The position numbers and the translations under genes were made by a program. Under the pieces are notes generated by a model that did not search any database, was not told the origin of the DNA, and saw nothing but the letters and a program-made list of their open reading frames with translations. A stretch of 64,000 nt of DNA, taken from CBDFKJ01 sp965248805. Its GTDB lineage: Bacteria > Pseudomonadota > Alphaproteobacteria > UBA6615. Numbering within the stretch: position 1 is the first letter of the stretch; each line of letters begins with the position of its first letter. Below, piece by piece: positions 8,068-17,109 of the stretch. The stretch is from positions 62,001-126,000 of the forward strand of contig CBDFKJ010000008.1 in NCBI GenBank assembly GCA_965248805.1, written 5' to 3'.

Positions 8068-8859
8068 ATGTCCCGCGTCGGGCTTTTCGTCACCTGCCTG
8101 GTTGATTTGTTTCGGCCCAGCGTAGGCTTCGCCGCCGTCAAGCTGCTCGAAGACGCCGGTTGCAGCGTCGCGGTGCCATCGGTCCAGACCTGTTGCGGCC
8201 AACCGGCATACAATTCCGGCGATCGCACCGCAGCGCAGCACATCGCCCGCCAAGTCATCGACGCGTTTTCGGAATTCGATCACGTTGTGGCGCCGTCGGG
8301 CTCCTGCGCCGGCATGCTGGCACGGCACTATCCGGACCTGCTGAAGGATGATGCGGTCTATGCGTCGCGCGCTCGCGCTATCGCCGACAAGACCCGCGAG
8401 CTGGTCTCGTTTCTGACCGACGGGCGCGGCGTGACTGAGGTGAAAGCGCGCTATCAGGGCGCTGTCGCCTATCACGATAGCTGTGCTGCGCTGCGCGAGT
8501 GCGACGTTAAGGCGCAGCCGCGCGCGCTGCTCAGCACCGTCGCCGGCATCGAGTTGCGCGAGGTGGAGACGCCGGAAGCCTGCTGCGGCTTCGGCGGCAC
8601 GTTCTGTGTCAAGTACCCAGACGTATCAGACCGCATGGTCTCCGACAAGGTCGATGACATTGTCGCCACCGGCGCCGACACGGTGGTGTCCGGCGATTTG
8701 GGCTGTCTGCTGAACATAGCCGGCAAGCTGAGCCGCGGGGGATCGCCCATTGCCGTCCGCCATGTCGCCGAGCTGCTGGCCGGTATGGGCGCCCGGCCGG
8801 GAATCGGACAGCCAGCGATCGAACAGCCGGCGATCGCGCAGCCCGCCAAGCGCGGGTAG
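8068..8859 (+). CDS. lutA: L-lactate oxidation iron-sulfur protein LutA (YkgE)
   Basis: LutA is one subunit of the LutABC L-lactate oxidase complex that feeds electrons to the respiratory chain. The 263-residue protein has two CCG domains, with CCGQPAYNSGD near residue 49 and CCGFGGTFCVKYPD near residue 174, cysteines that ligate an iron-sulfur cluster. The C-terminal tail holds a short repeated motif (GQPAIEQPAIAQPA) not expected in the family. It is followed after 7 bases by lutB. No lactate permease or lutR regulator gene is adjacent. Confidence 0.9.
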   Translation: MSRVGLFVTCLVDLFRPSVGFAAVKLLEDAGCSVAVPSVQTCCGQPAYNSGDRTAAQHIARQVIDAFSEFDHVVAPSGSCAGMLARHYPDLLKDDAVYASRARAIADKTRELVSFLTDGRGVTEVKARYQGAVAYHDSCAALRECDVKAQPRALLSTVAGIELREVETPEACCGFGGTFCVKYPDVSDRMVSDKVDDIVATGADTVVSGDLGCLLNIAGKLSRGGSPIAVRHVAELLAGMGARPGIGQPAIEQPAIAQPAKRG

Positions 8860-8866
8860 GCGACGC

Positions 8867-10294
8867 ATGTATCAGCCGAAGAGCGACGCCTTCGAGGCTA
8901 ACGTGCGGAAGGCCCTGGCGGACGAGAACCTGCGCGCGGCGCTGACCAAGGCCAAGGGCAAGTTCGTCCACGGACGGGCCAAGACCGTAGCGGCGCTGCC
9001 GGAATTCGACGCCTTGTGCGATGCGGCGCGCGAGATCAAGGACCACACGCTGGCCAATCTCGATTTCTACCTGGAGGCCTATGCCGACAAGGCGGCGGAA
9101 ACCGGCGCGCAGGTGCACTGGGCGCGCGATGCCGCGGCCGCGCGCGGCATCATCGCCGAGATCTGCGACGCGGCCGGTGCCCGGACGGTCACCAAGGGCA
9201 AGACCATGATCGCCGAGGAGATTGGCCTGAACGACTTCCTCGAAGAACAGGGTCTGGAGGTCGTCGAGACCGATCTGGGCGAGTATATCGTGCAACTGCG
9301 CAACGAGCCGCCGAGCCACATCATCGCGCCGGCCGTGCATGTGACCAAGGCCCAGGTGGCCGATAGCTTCCGCGACCGCCACACGACATTCGATCCCGAC
9401 CGGCCGTTGGACGACCCGGTGGCGCTGCTGTCCGAGGCGCGCCAGGTGCTACGCGAGAAGTATTTCGCCGCCGATGTCGGCATCACCGGCGCCAACTACC
9501 TGGTCGCCGAGACCGGCACCTCGGTCATCGTCACCAATGAAGGCAACGGCGATCTGACGCAGCTGTTGCCGCGGGTCCATATCGTACTCGCCAGCCTGGA
9601 GAAGGTGGTGCCGACGCTGGAAGACGTCTCCGCCATTCTGCGGGTGCTGGCGCGCTCAGCGACCGGGCAGGAATACAGCGTCTACACGACCTTCTCCACC
9701 GGGCCGCGGCGTCCGGACGATCCGGACGGGCCGGAGCAGCACCATGTCATCCTGCTCGACAACGGCCGCTCTTCGATGCTGGGCGGAGAGTTTCAGGACA
9801 TACTGCGCTGCATTCGCTGCGGCGCGTGCATGAACCACTGCCCGGTTTACCAGTCGGTCGGCGGTCACGCCTATGGTTGGGTCTATGTCGGGCCGATGGG
9901 TGCGGTCCTGACGCCGGCGCTGATCGGCATCGAGGCGGCACGCCACCTGCCCAACGCGTCATCTTTCTGTGGCCGATGCGAGGCCGTCTGTCCGATGCAG
10001 ATACCGTTGCCAAAGATGATGCGCCATTGGCGCGAACGCGAGTTCGCCCAGCGCCTGACGCCGGCGAGGGCGCGCCTCGCCCTGGCTCTGTGGGGCTTCG
10101 CGGCGCGCCGGCCCGCCCTTTATCGCTGGGGCGCGCGGCTGGCGATCGGCGCGCTCGCGGCCATGGGCGCAAAGCGAGGATCGTTTCGTCGCCTGCCGCT
10201 GGCCGATGGCTGGACGGGGACGCGCGATTTCCCGGCGCCTGAGGGCGGGACGTTCCTCAGCCAATGGTCCGCCAGGCGGAGGCCGGCGCGGTGA
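8867..10294 (+). CDS. lutB: L-lactate oxidation iron-sulfur protein LutB
   Basis: LutB is the large subunit of the LutABC complex. The LUD domain fills roughly the first 300 residues (TGANYLVAETGTSVIVTNEG near residue 205). The ferredoxin-like part has two Cys clusters, CIRCGACMNHCPVY near residue 315 and FCGRCEAVCPMQIPLPK near residue 365, which bind two 4Fe-4S centres. Length is 475 residues. The ATG at 8867 follows lutA by 7 bases. The upstream open frame overlaps lutA and is not used. Confidence 0.93.
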   Translation: MYQPKSDAFEANVRKALADENLRAALTKAKGKFVHGRAKTVAALPEFDALCDAAREIKDHTLANLDFYLEAYADKAAETGAQVHWARDAAAARGIIAEICDAAGARTVTKGKTMIAEEIGLNDFLEEQGLEVVETDLGEYIVQLRNEPPSHIIAPAVHVTKAQVADSFRDRHTTFDPDRPLDDPVALLSEARQVLREKYFAADVGITGANYLVAETGTSVIVTNEGNGDLTQLLPRVHIVLASLEKVVPTLEDVSAILRVLARSATGQEYSVYTTFSTGPRRPDDPDGPEQHHVILLDNGRSSMLGGEFQDILRCIRCGACMNHCPVYQSVGGHAYGWVYVGPMGAVLTPALIGIEAARHLPNASSFCGRCEAVCPMQIPLPKMMRHWREREFAQRLTPARARLALALWGFAARRPALYRWGARLAIGALAAMGAKRGSFRRLPLADGWTGTRDFPAPEGGTFLSQWSARRRPAR

Positions 10295-10974
10295 CGGCCC
10301 GCGATGACATTCTCGCGAACATCCGTGACGGCCACGGGCGCGGTGCGCTCGACGAGGCGACCGCCGGCGATCTGCGGTCCCGGCTCGCCACCCATTCGCG
10401 CCACGTGATCCCGGCGCGTGTCGACCTGGATGCGGACGGCTTGGTAAAGCTGTTCTGCGACAAGGCCGAGGGCGTGCAGGCGAGTGTGGAACACGTGGCA
10501 GGACATGACGCGGTGCCGGTGGCGGTCGCCGACTACCTGAAGAGCGAGAACCTGCCGGTGCGTCTCGTGATCGCGCCCGATCCAACGGTCGCCGATCTGC
10601 CCTGGAAGGAGGTGCCGATGCTCGATGTCCGCCGCGGCGTGCCGACTGAATCGGACGAAGTCAGCGTCAGCTCCGCCATGGCCGGGATCGCCGAGACCGG
10701 CACGTTGATGACGCTGTCGGGGCCGGACCATCCGTCGACCCTCAATTTCACGCCCGACACCCACATCGTGGTCCTGTCGGCGGCGCGGATCGTCGGCGCC
10801 TACGAAGACGCCTGGGATCGGCTGCGCTCGATGACCACGGACGGCATGCTGCCGCGCACGGTCAATCACATAACCGGCCCGTCACGGTCCGGCGATATCG
10901 AGCAAACGATCCTGCTCGGCGCCCATGGCCCGCGCCGGCTTCATATCATCGTGGTGAACGATGTCGGCGCGTGA
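10291..10974 (+). CDS. lutC: L-lactate oxidation protein LutC
   Basis: LutC is the LUD-domain third subunit of the lactate oxidation complex. The family blocks VSVSSAMAGIAETGTL, LSGPDHPSTLNFTPDTHIVV (20 residues of one run) and the C-terminal TGPSRSGDIEQTILLGAHGP are present. A GTG at 10291 overlaps the lutB stop (GTGA) and gives about 227 residues; an in-frame ATG at 10264 is possible but would overlap lutB by 31 bases. The 3' end overlaps the Smr gene by 14 bases, so lutABC and smr may form one transcript. Confidence 0.92.
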   Translation: MTARDDILANIRDGHGRGALDEATAGDLRSRLATHSRHVIPARVDLDADGLVKLFCDKAEGVQASVEHVAGHDAVPVAVADYLKSENLPVRLVIAPDPTVADLPWKEVPMLDVRRGVPTESDEVSVSSAMAGIAETGTLMTLSGPDHPSTLNFTPDTHIVVLSAARIVGAYEDAWDRLRSMTTDGMLPRTVNHITGPSRSGDIEQTILLGAHGPRRLHIIVVNDVGA

Positions 10975-11479
10975 ACGCAAACGCGGCCCGCGCGTCGTCA
11001 GTCCGGACGAGGCCGCGCTGTTCGAGCGCGCCATGGGCGAGGTCAAGCCGTTGCCCGATGGTGACGCCACCGAGACGGCGCAGCCGAAGGCGCCCGCCGT
11101 GCGGCCGCAGGTTCCGAAACACGATCCACCGTTGAAGCTTGGCGATACCGCCGGCGTCGACCGTCGCACCACCGAACGCCTGCGCCGCGGCAAAATAATC
11201 ATCGATGCGGTCCTCGACTTGCATGGCCACACCCAGGACGAAGGGCACGCGGCGCTGCAGCGCTTCGTCGCCGGCTCGGCCGCGGCCGGGCGGCGCTGCG
11301 TCCTGGTCATCACCGGCAAAGGGGCGGCGTCCACCGGTGGCGGCGTGCTGCGCCGCGAAGTGCCGCGCTGGCTCAATGCGCCATCGCTGCGGCCCCATGT
11401 GCTGGCGATAACGCCCGCCCAGCCGCAACACGGTGGCGCTGGCGCGTTGTATGTCTTGCTGCGCCGCGCGCGCGGCTGA
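10961..11479 (+). CDS. Smr domain (MutS2 C-terminal-like) protein
   Basis: The 172-residue protein has a charged, proline-containing N-terminal half (KPLPDGDATETAQPKAP). The Smr domain starts near residue 78 with VLDLHGHTQDEGHAAL, continues with VLVITGKGAAS, and ends with HGGAGALYVLLRR. The DLHG and TGKG motifs are the family hallmarks. Smr domains act as nucleases or nucleic-acid-binding modules; stand-alone proteobacterial members have no settled role. In this class the gene often follows mltA, so the lut genes may have been placed between them later. Confidence 0.9.
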   Translation: MSARERKRGPRVVSPDEAALFERAMGEVKPLPDGDATETAQPKAPAVRPQVPKHDPPLKLGDTAGVDRRTTERLRRGKIIIDAVLDLHGHTQDEGHAALQRFVAGSAAAGRRCVLVITGKGAASTGGGVLRREVPRWLNAPSLRPHVLAITPAQPQHGGAGALYVLLRRARG

Positions 11480-11503
11480 ATTTCAGCGACGGAGGGTCCC
11501 ACA

Positions 11504-11980
11504 GTGCCTTGGCTCGACGGCTCGTGTCATTGCGGCGCCGTGACGTTTCGCGTCGTCTCGCACACGCCCTATCCGTTCAACCTGTGCTATTGCTCGATCT
11601 GCCGCAAGACCGCCGGCGGCGGGGGCTATGCCATTAACATCATGGGCGAGGCCGCGACCTTGGAGGTCAACGGCAAGCGCGATCTCGGCGTCTATCGCGC
11701 CCGCAACGCCGATGGCGAGAGCACCGGGCAACGGCATTTCTGCAAACGCTGCGGAAGCGCGCTATGGGTGTATGACGGGGCTTGGCCTGAGTGGGTCTAC
11801 CCATTCGCCTCCGCCATCGATAGCGACCTGCCGATCCCGCCCGGACGCACGCATCTGATACTGGGCTCGAAGGCATCGTGGGTCGAGGCGCCGCACGGCG
11901 CCGGGGACAAGCACTTCGCCGTGTACCCAGACGAAGGCATCGCCGACTGGCACAAGCGCCTGGGCCTGTGGCGGGAATAG
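11504..11980 (+). CDS. GFA/CENP-V family zinc protein
   Basis: This 158-residue protein belongs to the glutathione-dependent formaldehyde-activating (GFA) fold family. Zinc ligands are visible as CHCGAV at the N terminus, CYCSICRK near residue 28 and CKRCGSALW near residue 78. The start is GTG at 11504, with a strong Shine-Dalgarno GGAGGG just upstream. Most members have no proven substrate, so a formaldehyde role should not be assumed. It converges on a GNAT acetyltransferase with a 16-base gap. Confidence 0.85.
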   Translation: MPWLDGSCHCGAVTFRVVSHTPYPFNLCYCSICRKTAGGGGYAINIMGEAATLEVNGKRDLGVYRARNADGESTGQRHFCKRCGSALWVYDGAWPEWVYPFASAIDSDLPIPPGRTHLILGSKASWVEAPHGAGDKHFAVYPDEGIADWHKRLGLWRE

Positions 11981-11996
11981 ACGGCGCGGCGGCGCT

Positions 11997-12518
11997 CTAG
12001 AGCTCTAGCTGGAAGCGGCGGCCGTAGCGGCCGTGCGAGACCATCGGCGCCATATCCCGGAAACCGAGATGGCTGACCACGGCGGCCGACGCCTTGTTGT
12101 CGGGCATGATGAAAGCGACGACGGCCGACGCGTCCGACGCCTGCCAAGCGTGCTCTACAAGCGCCCGCGCCGCCTCGGTGGCGTAGCCCTTGCCCTGCTC
12201 TTCGCGGATGATGCTGTAGAACAGCTCCACCGCGCCGTCTTGCTCCGACGGGCCGAGGCCGCAGGTCCCGATATAGCGGTCGGTTTCGCGCTCGGCGATG
12301 GCCAGCGCGAATATCGGCTCCTCGCCGGTATAGGATTTGATCGTGTGATCCAGGATCTGGCGGGCGCCGTCGACCGTACAGTCTTCCTCTGAGAACAACA
12401 GATACCGCGTCGCCTCGTCGTCGGTCATGAACGCGGTGAAGGCTTGCAGATCGTCGGGTGTGTGCCAGCGGATGCGCAGCCGCTGCGTTTCGATCTTGCT
12501 CGGCGGGATGAGCTTCAC
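11997..12518 (-). CDS. GNAT family N-acetyltransferase (RimJ/RimL type)
   Basis: The 173-residue protein starts with IETQRLRIRWHTPDDLQAF, the usual opening of RimJ/RimL-like acetyltransferases. The acetyl-CoA pocket is at EEQGKGYATEAARALVEHAW near residue 108, and IMPDNKASAAVVSHLGF is the matching C-terminal block. The substrate is unknown. Its start overlaps the hslU stop by four bases, so it is probably the third gene of an hslV-hslU-GNAT operon. A 12-base perfect palindrome, CTAGAGCTCTAG at 11997-12008, covers its stop codon. Confidence 0.88.
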   Translation of the reverse strand: MKLIPPSKIETQRLRIRWHTPDDLQAFTAFMTDDEATRYLLFSEEDCTVDGARQILDHTIKSYTGEEPIFALAIAERETDRYIGTCGLGPSEQDGAVELFYSIIREEQGKGYATEAARALVEHAWQASDASAVVAFIMPDNKASAAVVSHLGFRDMAPMVSHGRYGRRFQLEL

Positions 12519-13825
12519 AGGATGAATTTGGACAGATCGGTATTCTTGGCCAACTCGGCGACATTTTTCTGCACATAGTCGGCGTCGATAGTCACGGTCT
12601 CGCCGCCGCGGTCGGTGGCGGTGAAGCTGATGTCGTCCAACAGCCGCTCCAACACCGTGTGCAGACGGCGCGCGCCGATATTCTCGACGCTCTGATTGAT
12701 CTCGGCCGATAGATCGGCGAGCGCCTCGATCGCGTCATCGGTGAAGTTGAGCGTCACCTCCTCGGTTCCCAGCAAGGCGGTGTACTGGCGGATGAGGCTG
12801 TTTTCCGGCTCGCGCAGGATGCGGGCGAAATCGTCGCGGGTCAGCGCCTTGAGCTCGACCCGGATCGGCAGCCGTCCCTGCAACTCCGGCAGCAGGTCGG
12901 ATGGCTTGGCCAGATGGAAAGCGCCGGAAGCGATAAACAGGATGTGGTCGGTCTTGACCGCGCCGTGCTTGGTGGCAACCGTCGTCCCCTCGATCAACGG
13001 CAGCAGGTCGCGTTGCACGCCCTCGCGGCTGACGTCGACGCCCATGCGTTCGGAGCGCGCGGTGATCTTGTCGATCTCGTCCAAGAACACGATGCCGTTC
13101 TGCTCGACCGAGCGGATCGCGTCCTGCACGATCTTGTCCTGATCGACCAGCTTGTCGCTCTCCTCCGCCAGCAACACCTCGTGGCTTTCGGCTACGCTCA
13201 AGCGCCGCGGCTTGGCACTGCCGCCCAGTGCCTTGCCGAGCATTTCATTGAGGTTGATCATGCCCATCTGGGCGCCGGGCATGCCGGGGATATCGAAAGT
13301 GGGCAGCTGCACCGAGGACTGGTCGCTGACCTTGACCTCGATCTCCTTGTCGTCGAGCTCGCCGGAGCGCAGGCGATTGCGGAACGTCTCGCGGGTCGTA
13401 TCGCTGGCCGACTCGCCGACCAGCGCGTCCAGCACCCGCTTCTCGGCGTTGACTTCGGCCTGCGCGGCGACCTGCTTGCGGCGCTGCTCGCGGATGATCA
13501 TGATCGAGGCCTCGAGCAAATCACGCACGATTTGCTCGACGTCGCGGCCGACGTAGCCGACCTCGGTGAACTTGGTCGCCTCGACCTTAAGGAACGGCGC
13601 GTTCGCCAGCTTGGCCAGACGGCGGGCGATCTCGGTCTTGCCGACGCCGGTCGGGCCGATCATCAGGATGTTCTTCGGCAGCACTTCCTCGCGCAGGTCC
13701 TCCGGCAGCTGCAGGCGGCGCCAGCGATTGCGCAAGGCGATGGCGACGGCGCGCTTGGCGTCGTGCTGGCCGACGATGAAGCGGTCGAGTTCGGAGACGA
13801 TTTCGCGCGGCGAGAAGCTGGTCAT
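12515..13825 (-). CDS. hslU: ATP-dependent protease ATPase subunit HslU
   Basis: HslU is the AAA+ unfoldase that feeds substrates to the HslV peptidase in the cytosol. The 436-residue protein shows the N-terminal REIVSELDRFIVGQHDAKRA, Walker A GPTGVGKTEIARRLAK near residue 55, the intermediate I-domain, Walker B IVFLDEIDKI near residue 245, ELQGRLPIRVELKAL, and the C-terminal family ending DLSKFIL. It overlaps the hslV stop by four bases. This pair is normally a heat-shock operon; no sigma-32 site was identified with confidence here. Confidence 0.96.
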   Translation of the reverse strand: MTSFSPREIVSELDRFIVGQHDAKRAVAIALRNRWRRLQLPEDLREEVLPKNILMIGPTGVGKTEIARRLAKLANAPFLKVEATKFTEVGYVGRDVEQIVRDLLEASIMIIREQRRKQVAAQAEVNAEKRVLDALVGESASDTTRETFRNRLRSGELDDKEIEVKVSDQSSVQLPTFDIPGMPGAQMGMINLNEMLGKALGGSAKPRRLSVAESHEVLLAEESDKLVDQDKIVQDAIRSVEQNGIVFLDEIDKITARSERMGVDVSREGVQRDLLPLIEGTTVATKHGAVKTDHILFIASGAFHLAKPSDLLPELQGRLPIRVELKALTRDDFARILREPENSLIRQYTALLGTEEVTLNFTDDAIEALADLSAEINQSVENIGARRLHTVLERLLDDISFTATDRGGETVTIDADYVQKNVAELAKNTDLSKFIL

Positions 13826-14376
13826 AAGGTCTCGATGGTGACGCTATCGTTGGTGTAGACGCAAATGCCGGCGGCGATGGCCATGGCCCGGCGGGCGATG
13901 TCCTCGGCACTTAAGTCGGTCCGGTCGATGAGCGCCCGCGCCGCAGCGAGTGCATAATTGCCGCCCGAGCCGATGGCGACGAGGCCGTCATCCGGCTCCA
14001 ACACGTCGCCGGTGCCGGAGACCAACAACGATACCTTGTTGTCCGCGACAGCCAGCATCGCCTCCAACCGCCTGAGATATCGGTCGGTGCGCCAGTCCTT
14101 GGCTAGCTCGACGCAGGCGCGCGTCAGGTGGCCGGGATGCTGCTCGAGCTTGGCCTCCAGCCGCTCGAACAGGGTGAAGGCATCGGCCGTGGCACCGGCG
14201 AAGCCCGCCAGGATGGCGTTGCCGCCCAGCCGGCGCACCTTGCGCGCGCCCGACTTGATCACGGTCTGGCCGTAGCTCACCTGGCCGTCGCCGGCCATGG
14301 CGACGGCATCATCCTTGCGCACGCACAGGATGGTGGTGCCATGCCAGCCGGGGAATTCGCTTGTGCTGCCGCTCAT
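13822..14376 (-). CDS. hslV: ATP-dependent protease peptidase subunit HslV
   Basis: HslV is the proteasome-like dodecameric peptidase of the HslUV complex. A short propeptide ends at HG, followed by the catalytic N-terminal threonine in TTILCVRKDDAV. GDGQVSYGQTVIK, NAILAGFAGATADAFTL and GSGGNYALAAARAL are family hallmarks. The 184-residue length is normal. Its start is divergent from hisB, with about 150 bases between them that must hold both promoters. I saw no clear promoter elements there. Confidence 0.96.
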   Translation of the reverse strand: MSGSTSEFPGWHGTTILCVRKDDAVAMAGDGQVSYGQTVIKSGARKVRRLGGNAILAGFAGATADAFTLFERLEAKLEQHPGHLTRACVELAKDWRTDRYLRRLEAMLAVADNKVSLLVSGTGDVLEPDDGLVAIGSGGNYALAAARALIDRTDLSAEDIARRAMAIAAGICVYTNDSVTIETL

Positions 14377-14525
14377 CGCAAAGGGGGATTTTCCAGTTTC
14401 GGCCGAGGCCGCGCAGTCCCAGCATGTGGTTAATGGCGGCGGCGGATCAAGGCTGGCGGCGAATCCTCGCCGGCCAACAACCGTCTAGACTGGTGCACCG
14501 CCCGTCTCCTTGCTACAAGGCCGTG

Positions 14526-15170
14526 ATGGCAAAGGACAAGAAAATCGCCCAGCTGACGCAGACCGCCTCACGCCGGCGTACCGCGTCGGTCGAGCGCGTG
14601 ACCAAGGAGACGCAGATCGTGGCGCGCGTCGACCTGGACGGCACCGGCGATTACGACGTCGCCACCGGCATCGGCTTCCTCGATCATATGCTGGAACAGC
14701 TGTCGCGCCACAGCCTGATCGACATCATGGTGCGCGCGAGCGGCGATACCCACATCGATTTCCACCATACCACCGAGGATGCCGGCTACGCCGTCGGCTC
14801 GGCGATCAGTCAGGCGCTGGGCGAGCGCAGCGGCATTCGCCGTTATGGCGACGCGTTGATCCCCATGGATGAGACGCTGACGCGGGTCGCGCTCGATGCC
14901 TCGAACCGGCCTTATCTGGTGTGGCGGGTCCAATTCAGCCGCGACAAGCTCGGCGAGATGGACACCGAGCTGTTCCAGGAGTGGTTCAAGGCCTTCGCCC
15001 AGGCCGCCGGCCTGACGCTCCATGTGGAAACGCTTTACGGCAGCAACAATCACCACATCGTTGAGTCGGCCTATAAGGGCCTGGCCCGCGCCCTGCGCTC
15101 GGCGGTGGAAATCGACGCGCGCCGCGCCAACAGCGTGCCGTCCACCAAGGGCGTGCTCGGCGCCGACTAG
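14526..15170 (+). CDS. hisB: Imidazoleglycerol-phosphate dehydratase
   Basis: HisB removes water from imidazoleglycerol phosphate in histidine synthesis. The protein is about 214 residues, of the monofunctional type. The manganese-binding motifs are seen as HHTTEDAGYAVG near residue 82 and NNHHIVESAYKGLARAL near residue 176, and GIGFLDHMLEQLSRH is also typical. ATG at 14526 is preceded directly by an in-frame GTG. The first 18 residues are a basic extension (AKDKKIAQLTQTASRRR). It opens the his operon that runs to 19851. Confidence 0.95.
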   Translation: MAKDKKIAQLTQTASRRRTASVERVTKETQIVARVDLDGTGDYDVATGIGFLDHMLEQLSRHSLIDIMVRASGDTHIDFHHTTEDAGYAVGSAISQALGERSGIRRYGDALIPMDETLTRVALDASNRPYLVWRVQFSRDKLGEMDTELFQEWFKAFAQAAGLTLHVETLYGSNNHHIVESAYKGLARALRSAVEIDARRANSVPSTKGVLGAD

Positions 15171-15178
15171 TACCAGCG

Positions 15179-16021
15179 ATGGAAAACGATCCTGCGAACC
15201 GCTCCCGGGCCGATCCGGGGGCCACGCTGACGCGTGTGTCGACGCGGCGATCCGGACCGTTGACGCGGCTGCGCAAGGCGGCAGTCGACGCCATGGTGGG
15301 CGCGCGCAATCGCCGCGCATACCGGAAACTCACATCTAACTCGGAATTGTGGCCGCTGATGACCGCCTATGCGCAGGGCTCGGCGGTGACGGGCGCCTCC
15401 TTCTCCGACTATCTGACGCTGTACGAGCAAGTGCGGCGTTATCGGCCGCGCGAGATCCTGGAATGCGGCACCGGCATCTCGACGGTGGTGCTGGCGCAGG
15501 CGCTGCGTGAGAACGAGCGCGACGGCGCGCCGCGCGGGCGTGTGACCTCGATGGAGGAGGACGTCGAGTGGCATCGGGAGGCAAGCACGCGCCTCCCGGA
15601 CGCGCTGGCGCCCTACGTGGAGCTCGTGCACAGCCCCAAGGTCGACGGCTCCTACAAATGCTTTCGCGGCGTGCAATATCGTGAAGTGCCGGATCGGCCC
15701 TACGACTTCGTCTTTTCCGACGGGCCGGAGCGGCATTCGCCGGTCAACAACGACAAGCTGTTCGACCTCGACCTGATCCACGTGGTCCGGCGCTCGCCGG
15801 GTCCGGTGCGGGCGGTTGTTGATAACCACTATCTGACCTTCTACGTCCTGCAGAAGGTGTTCGGCATCGACAAGGCGCGCTACAGCGTCAGCCATAAGCT
15901 GATGTTCGTGGGTCCGGTGACCCGGCGCGACGTGCGCCACCTGCGCAAGGAGAACTTCCTCAAGGACCTGCGCATCTTCGGCACCACCGAACTCAAGCTG
16001 CGCATGGCGCTCGACGATTAG
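15179..16021 (+). CDS. Class I SAM-dependent methyltransferase-like protein
   Basis: This 280-residue protein has a Rossmann-like nucleotide-binding motif I, EILECGTGISTVVLAQAL near residue 95, and a later VTSMEEDVEWHREA block that would read the ribose-binding acidic residue. The first 60 residues are basic and unstructured. The family is close to the proteins annotated as methyltransferase domain proteins in sugar-related clusters; no substrate can be named. It sits 8 bases after hisB inside the his operon, on the same strand, and is not a histidine biosynthesis enzyme. Confidence 0.65.
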   Translation: MENDPANRSRADPGATLTRVSTRRSGPLTRLRKAAVDAMVGARNRRAYRKLTSNSELWPLMTAYAQGSAVTGASFSDYLTLYEQVRRYRPREILECGTGISTVVLAQALRENERDGAPRGRVTSMEEDVEWHREASTRLPDALAPYVELVHSPKVDGSYKCFRGVQYREVPDRPYDFVFSDGPERHSPVNNDKLFDLDLIHVVRRSPGPVRAVVDNHYLTFYVLQKVFGIDKARYSVSHKLMFVGPVTRRDVRHLRKENFLKDLRIFGTTELKLRMALDD

Positions 16022-16072
16022 ACAACCGTCGGATTTCATGAGCCCCTGAAATGCGCTAAACCCGGCCCGTGC

Positions 16073-16459
16073 ATGAATATCTTCACCGTCCATACGCGCC
16101 CGTGGTCCGCCGATGCGGACGCCGAGGCGACCGCAGTCAAGGAAGGGTTCTCCTGGCCGGCGGCGCTGCTTACCTTCGGTTGGGCGTTTTGGTACGGCAT
16201 GTGGCTGACAGCGCTGGTGGTGCTGGCGGTCGAGGTGGGCTTCGGGACCTTGATCGTCACGATCGGCCTGGATCCGCTCAGCGCGGCGGCGCTCGATCTT
16301 GGCTGGTCGGCCTCGATCGGGTTCGTCGCCAATGACTTGCGCCGGCGCTCGCTGGCGCGGCGCGGTTTCGTCGAATCCGCGGTGATCGTCGCGGCCGACC
16401 GCCAAACCGCAGAATACCGCTATTTCTCAACCCTGGTTCCGCCCACCGCTCACACATGA
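16073..16459 (+). CDS. DUF2628 membrane protein
   Basis: The 128-residue protein starts MNIFTVHTRPW and has two hydrophobic membrane segments, ALLTFGWAFWYGMWLTALVV near residue 35 and a following one ending FGTLIVTIGLDPLS. A basic loop (NDLRRRSLARRGF) comes before the C-terminal tail. DUF2628 genes are often found directly before hisH in alphaproteobacterial his operons, as here, where the stop overlaps the hisH start. The function is unknown. Confidence 0.83.
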   Translation: MNIFTVHTRPWSADADAEATAVKEGFSWPAALLTFGWAFWYGMWLTALVVLAVEVGFGTLIVTIGLDPLSAAALDLGWSASIGFVANDLRRRSLARRGFVESAVIVAADRQTAEYRYFSTLVPPTAHT

Positions 16460-17109
16460 GCACTGTGGCGATCATCGACTATGGCTCGGGCAACCTGCGC
16501 TCGGCGGCCAAGGCGTTCGAACGCGCCGCGCGCGAGGCGGGTCGTGACGACACCATCTGTGTCACCGCCGATGCGCAAGCTGTCGTCGATGCCAACGCGG
16601 TCGTGCTGCCCGGCGTCGGCGCCTTCGCCGACTGCCGTCGCGGGCTCGCCGATGTCGACGGCATGATCGAGGCCCTGAAGTATGTGGCGGTCGAGCGCGG
16701 GCGCCCGTTTCTGGGCATATGCGTCGGCATGCAGCTGATGGGCACGCGCGGGCTCGAGCATGGCGAGACGCCGGGTTTCGGCTGGCTCGACGGCGACGTG
16801 GTGCCGCTGCGGCCGGACGATGTGCACCTGAAGGTGCCGCACATGGGCTGGAATGAGTTGGACCTGCGCGCTGAGCGACACCCGGTCCTGGCAGGGCTGA
16901 AGAACGGCGCGCCGCCGCACGCCTATTTCGTGCACGGCTTCCATTTGGCCGCGCGCGACCGCGCGACGATCCTGGCGACCACTTCCTACGGCGGCGAGGT
17001 TGCCGCGGTGGTCGGCCGCGACAATATGATCGGTACACAGTTTCATCCGGAGAAGTCGCAGCGCGTCGGCCTGCGTCTGATCGCGAATTTCCTGTCTTGG
17101 CGACCGTGA
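16456..17109 (+). CDS. hisH: Imidazole glycerol phosphate synthase, glutamine amidotransferase subunit
   Basis: HisH releases ammonia from glutamine for HisF. Class I amidotransferase features are clear: GSGNLRSAAKAF at the start, VLPGVGAFADC, the catalytic cysteine in FLGICVGMQLMG near residue 83, and the His-Glu pair in TQFHPEKSQRVG near residue 198. The protein is 217 residues long. The ATG at 16456 overlaps the DUF2628 stop, and the 3' end overlaps the next gene's GTG. Confidence 0.95.
   Translation: MSTVAIIDYGSGNLRSAAKAFERAAREAGRDDTICVTADAQAVVDANAVVLPGVGAFADCRRGLADVDGMIEALKYVAVERGRPFLGICVGMQLMGTRGLEHGETPGFGWLDGDVVPLRPDDVHLKVPHMGWNELDLRAERHPVLAGLKNGAPPHAYFVHGFHLAARDRATILATTSYGGEVAAVVGRDNMIGTQFHPEKSQRVGLRLIANFLSWRP

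Noticed and set aside
8790..8859. Short repeats at the end of lutA that could suggest a CRISPR or tandem array
   Set aside because: They are two or three copies of a QPAI-type codon motif inside the coding frame, without spacers.
12914..13858. A 314-codon plus-strand open frame opposite hslU
   Set aside because: The composition (runs of L, A, D, V, H) is typical of an antisense shadow of a real gene; hslU on the other strand is certain.
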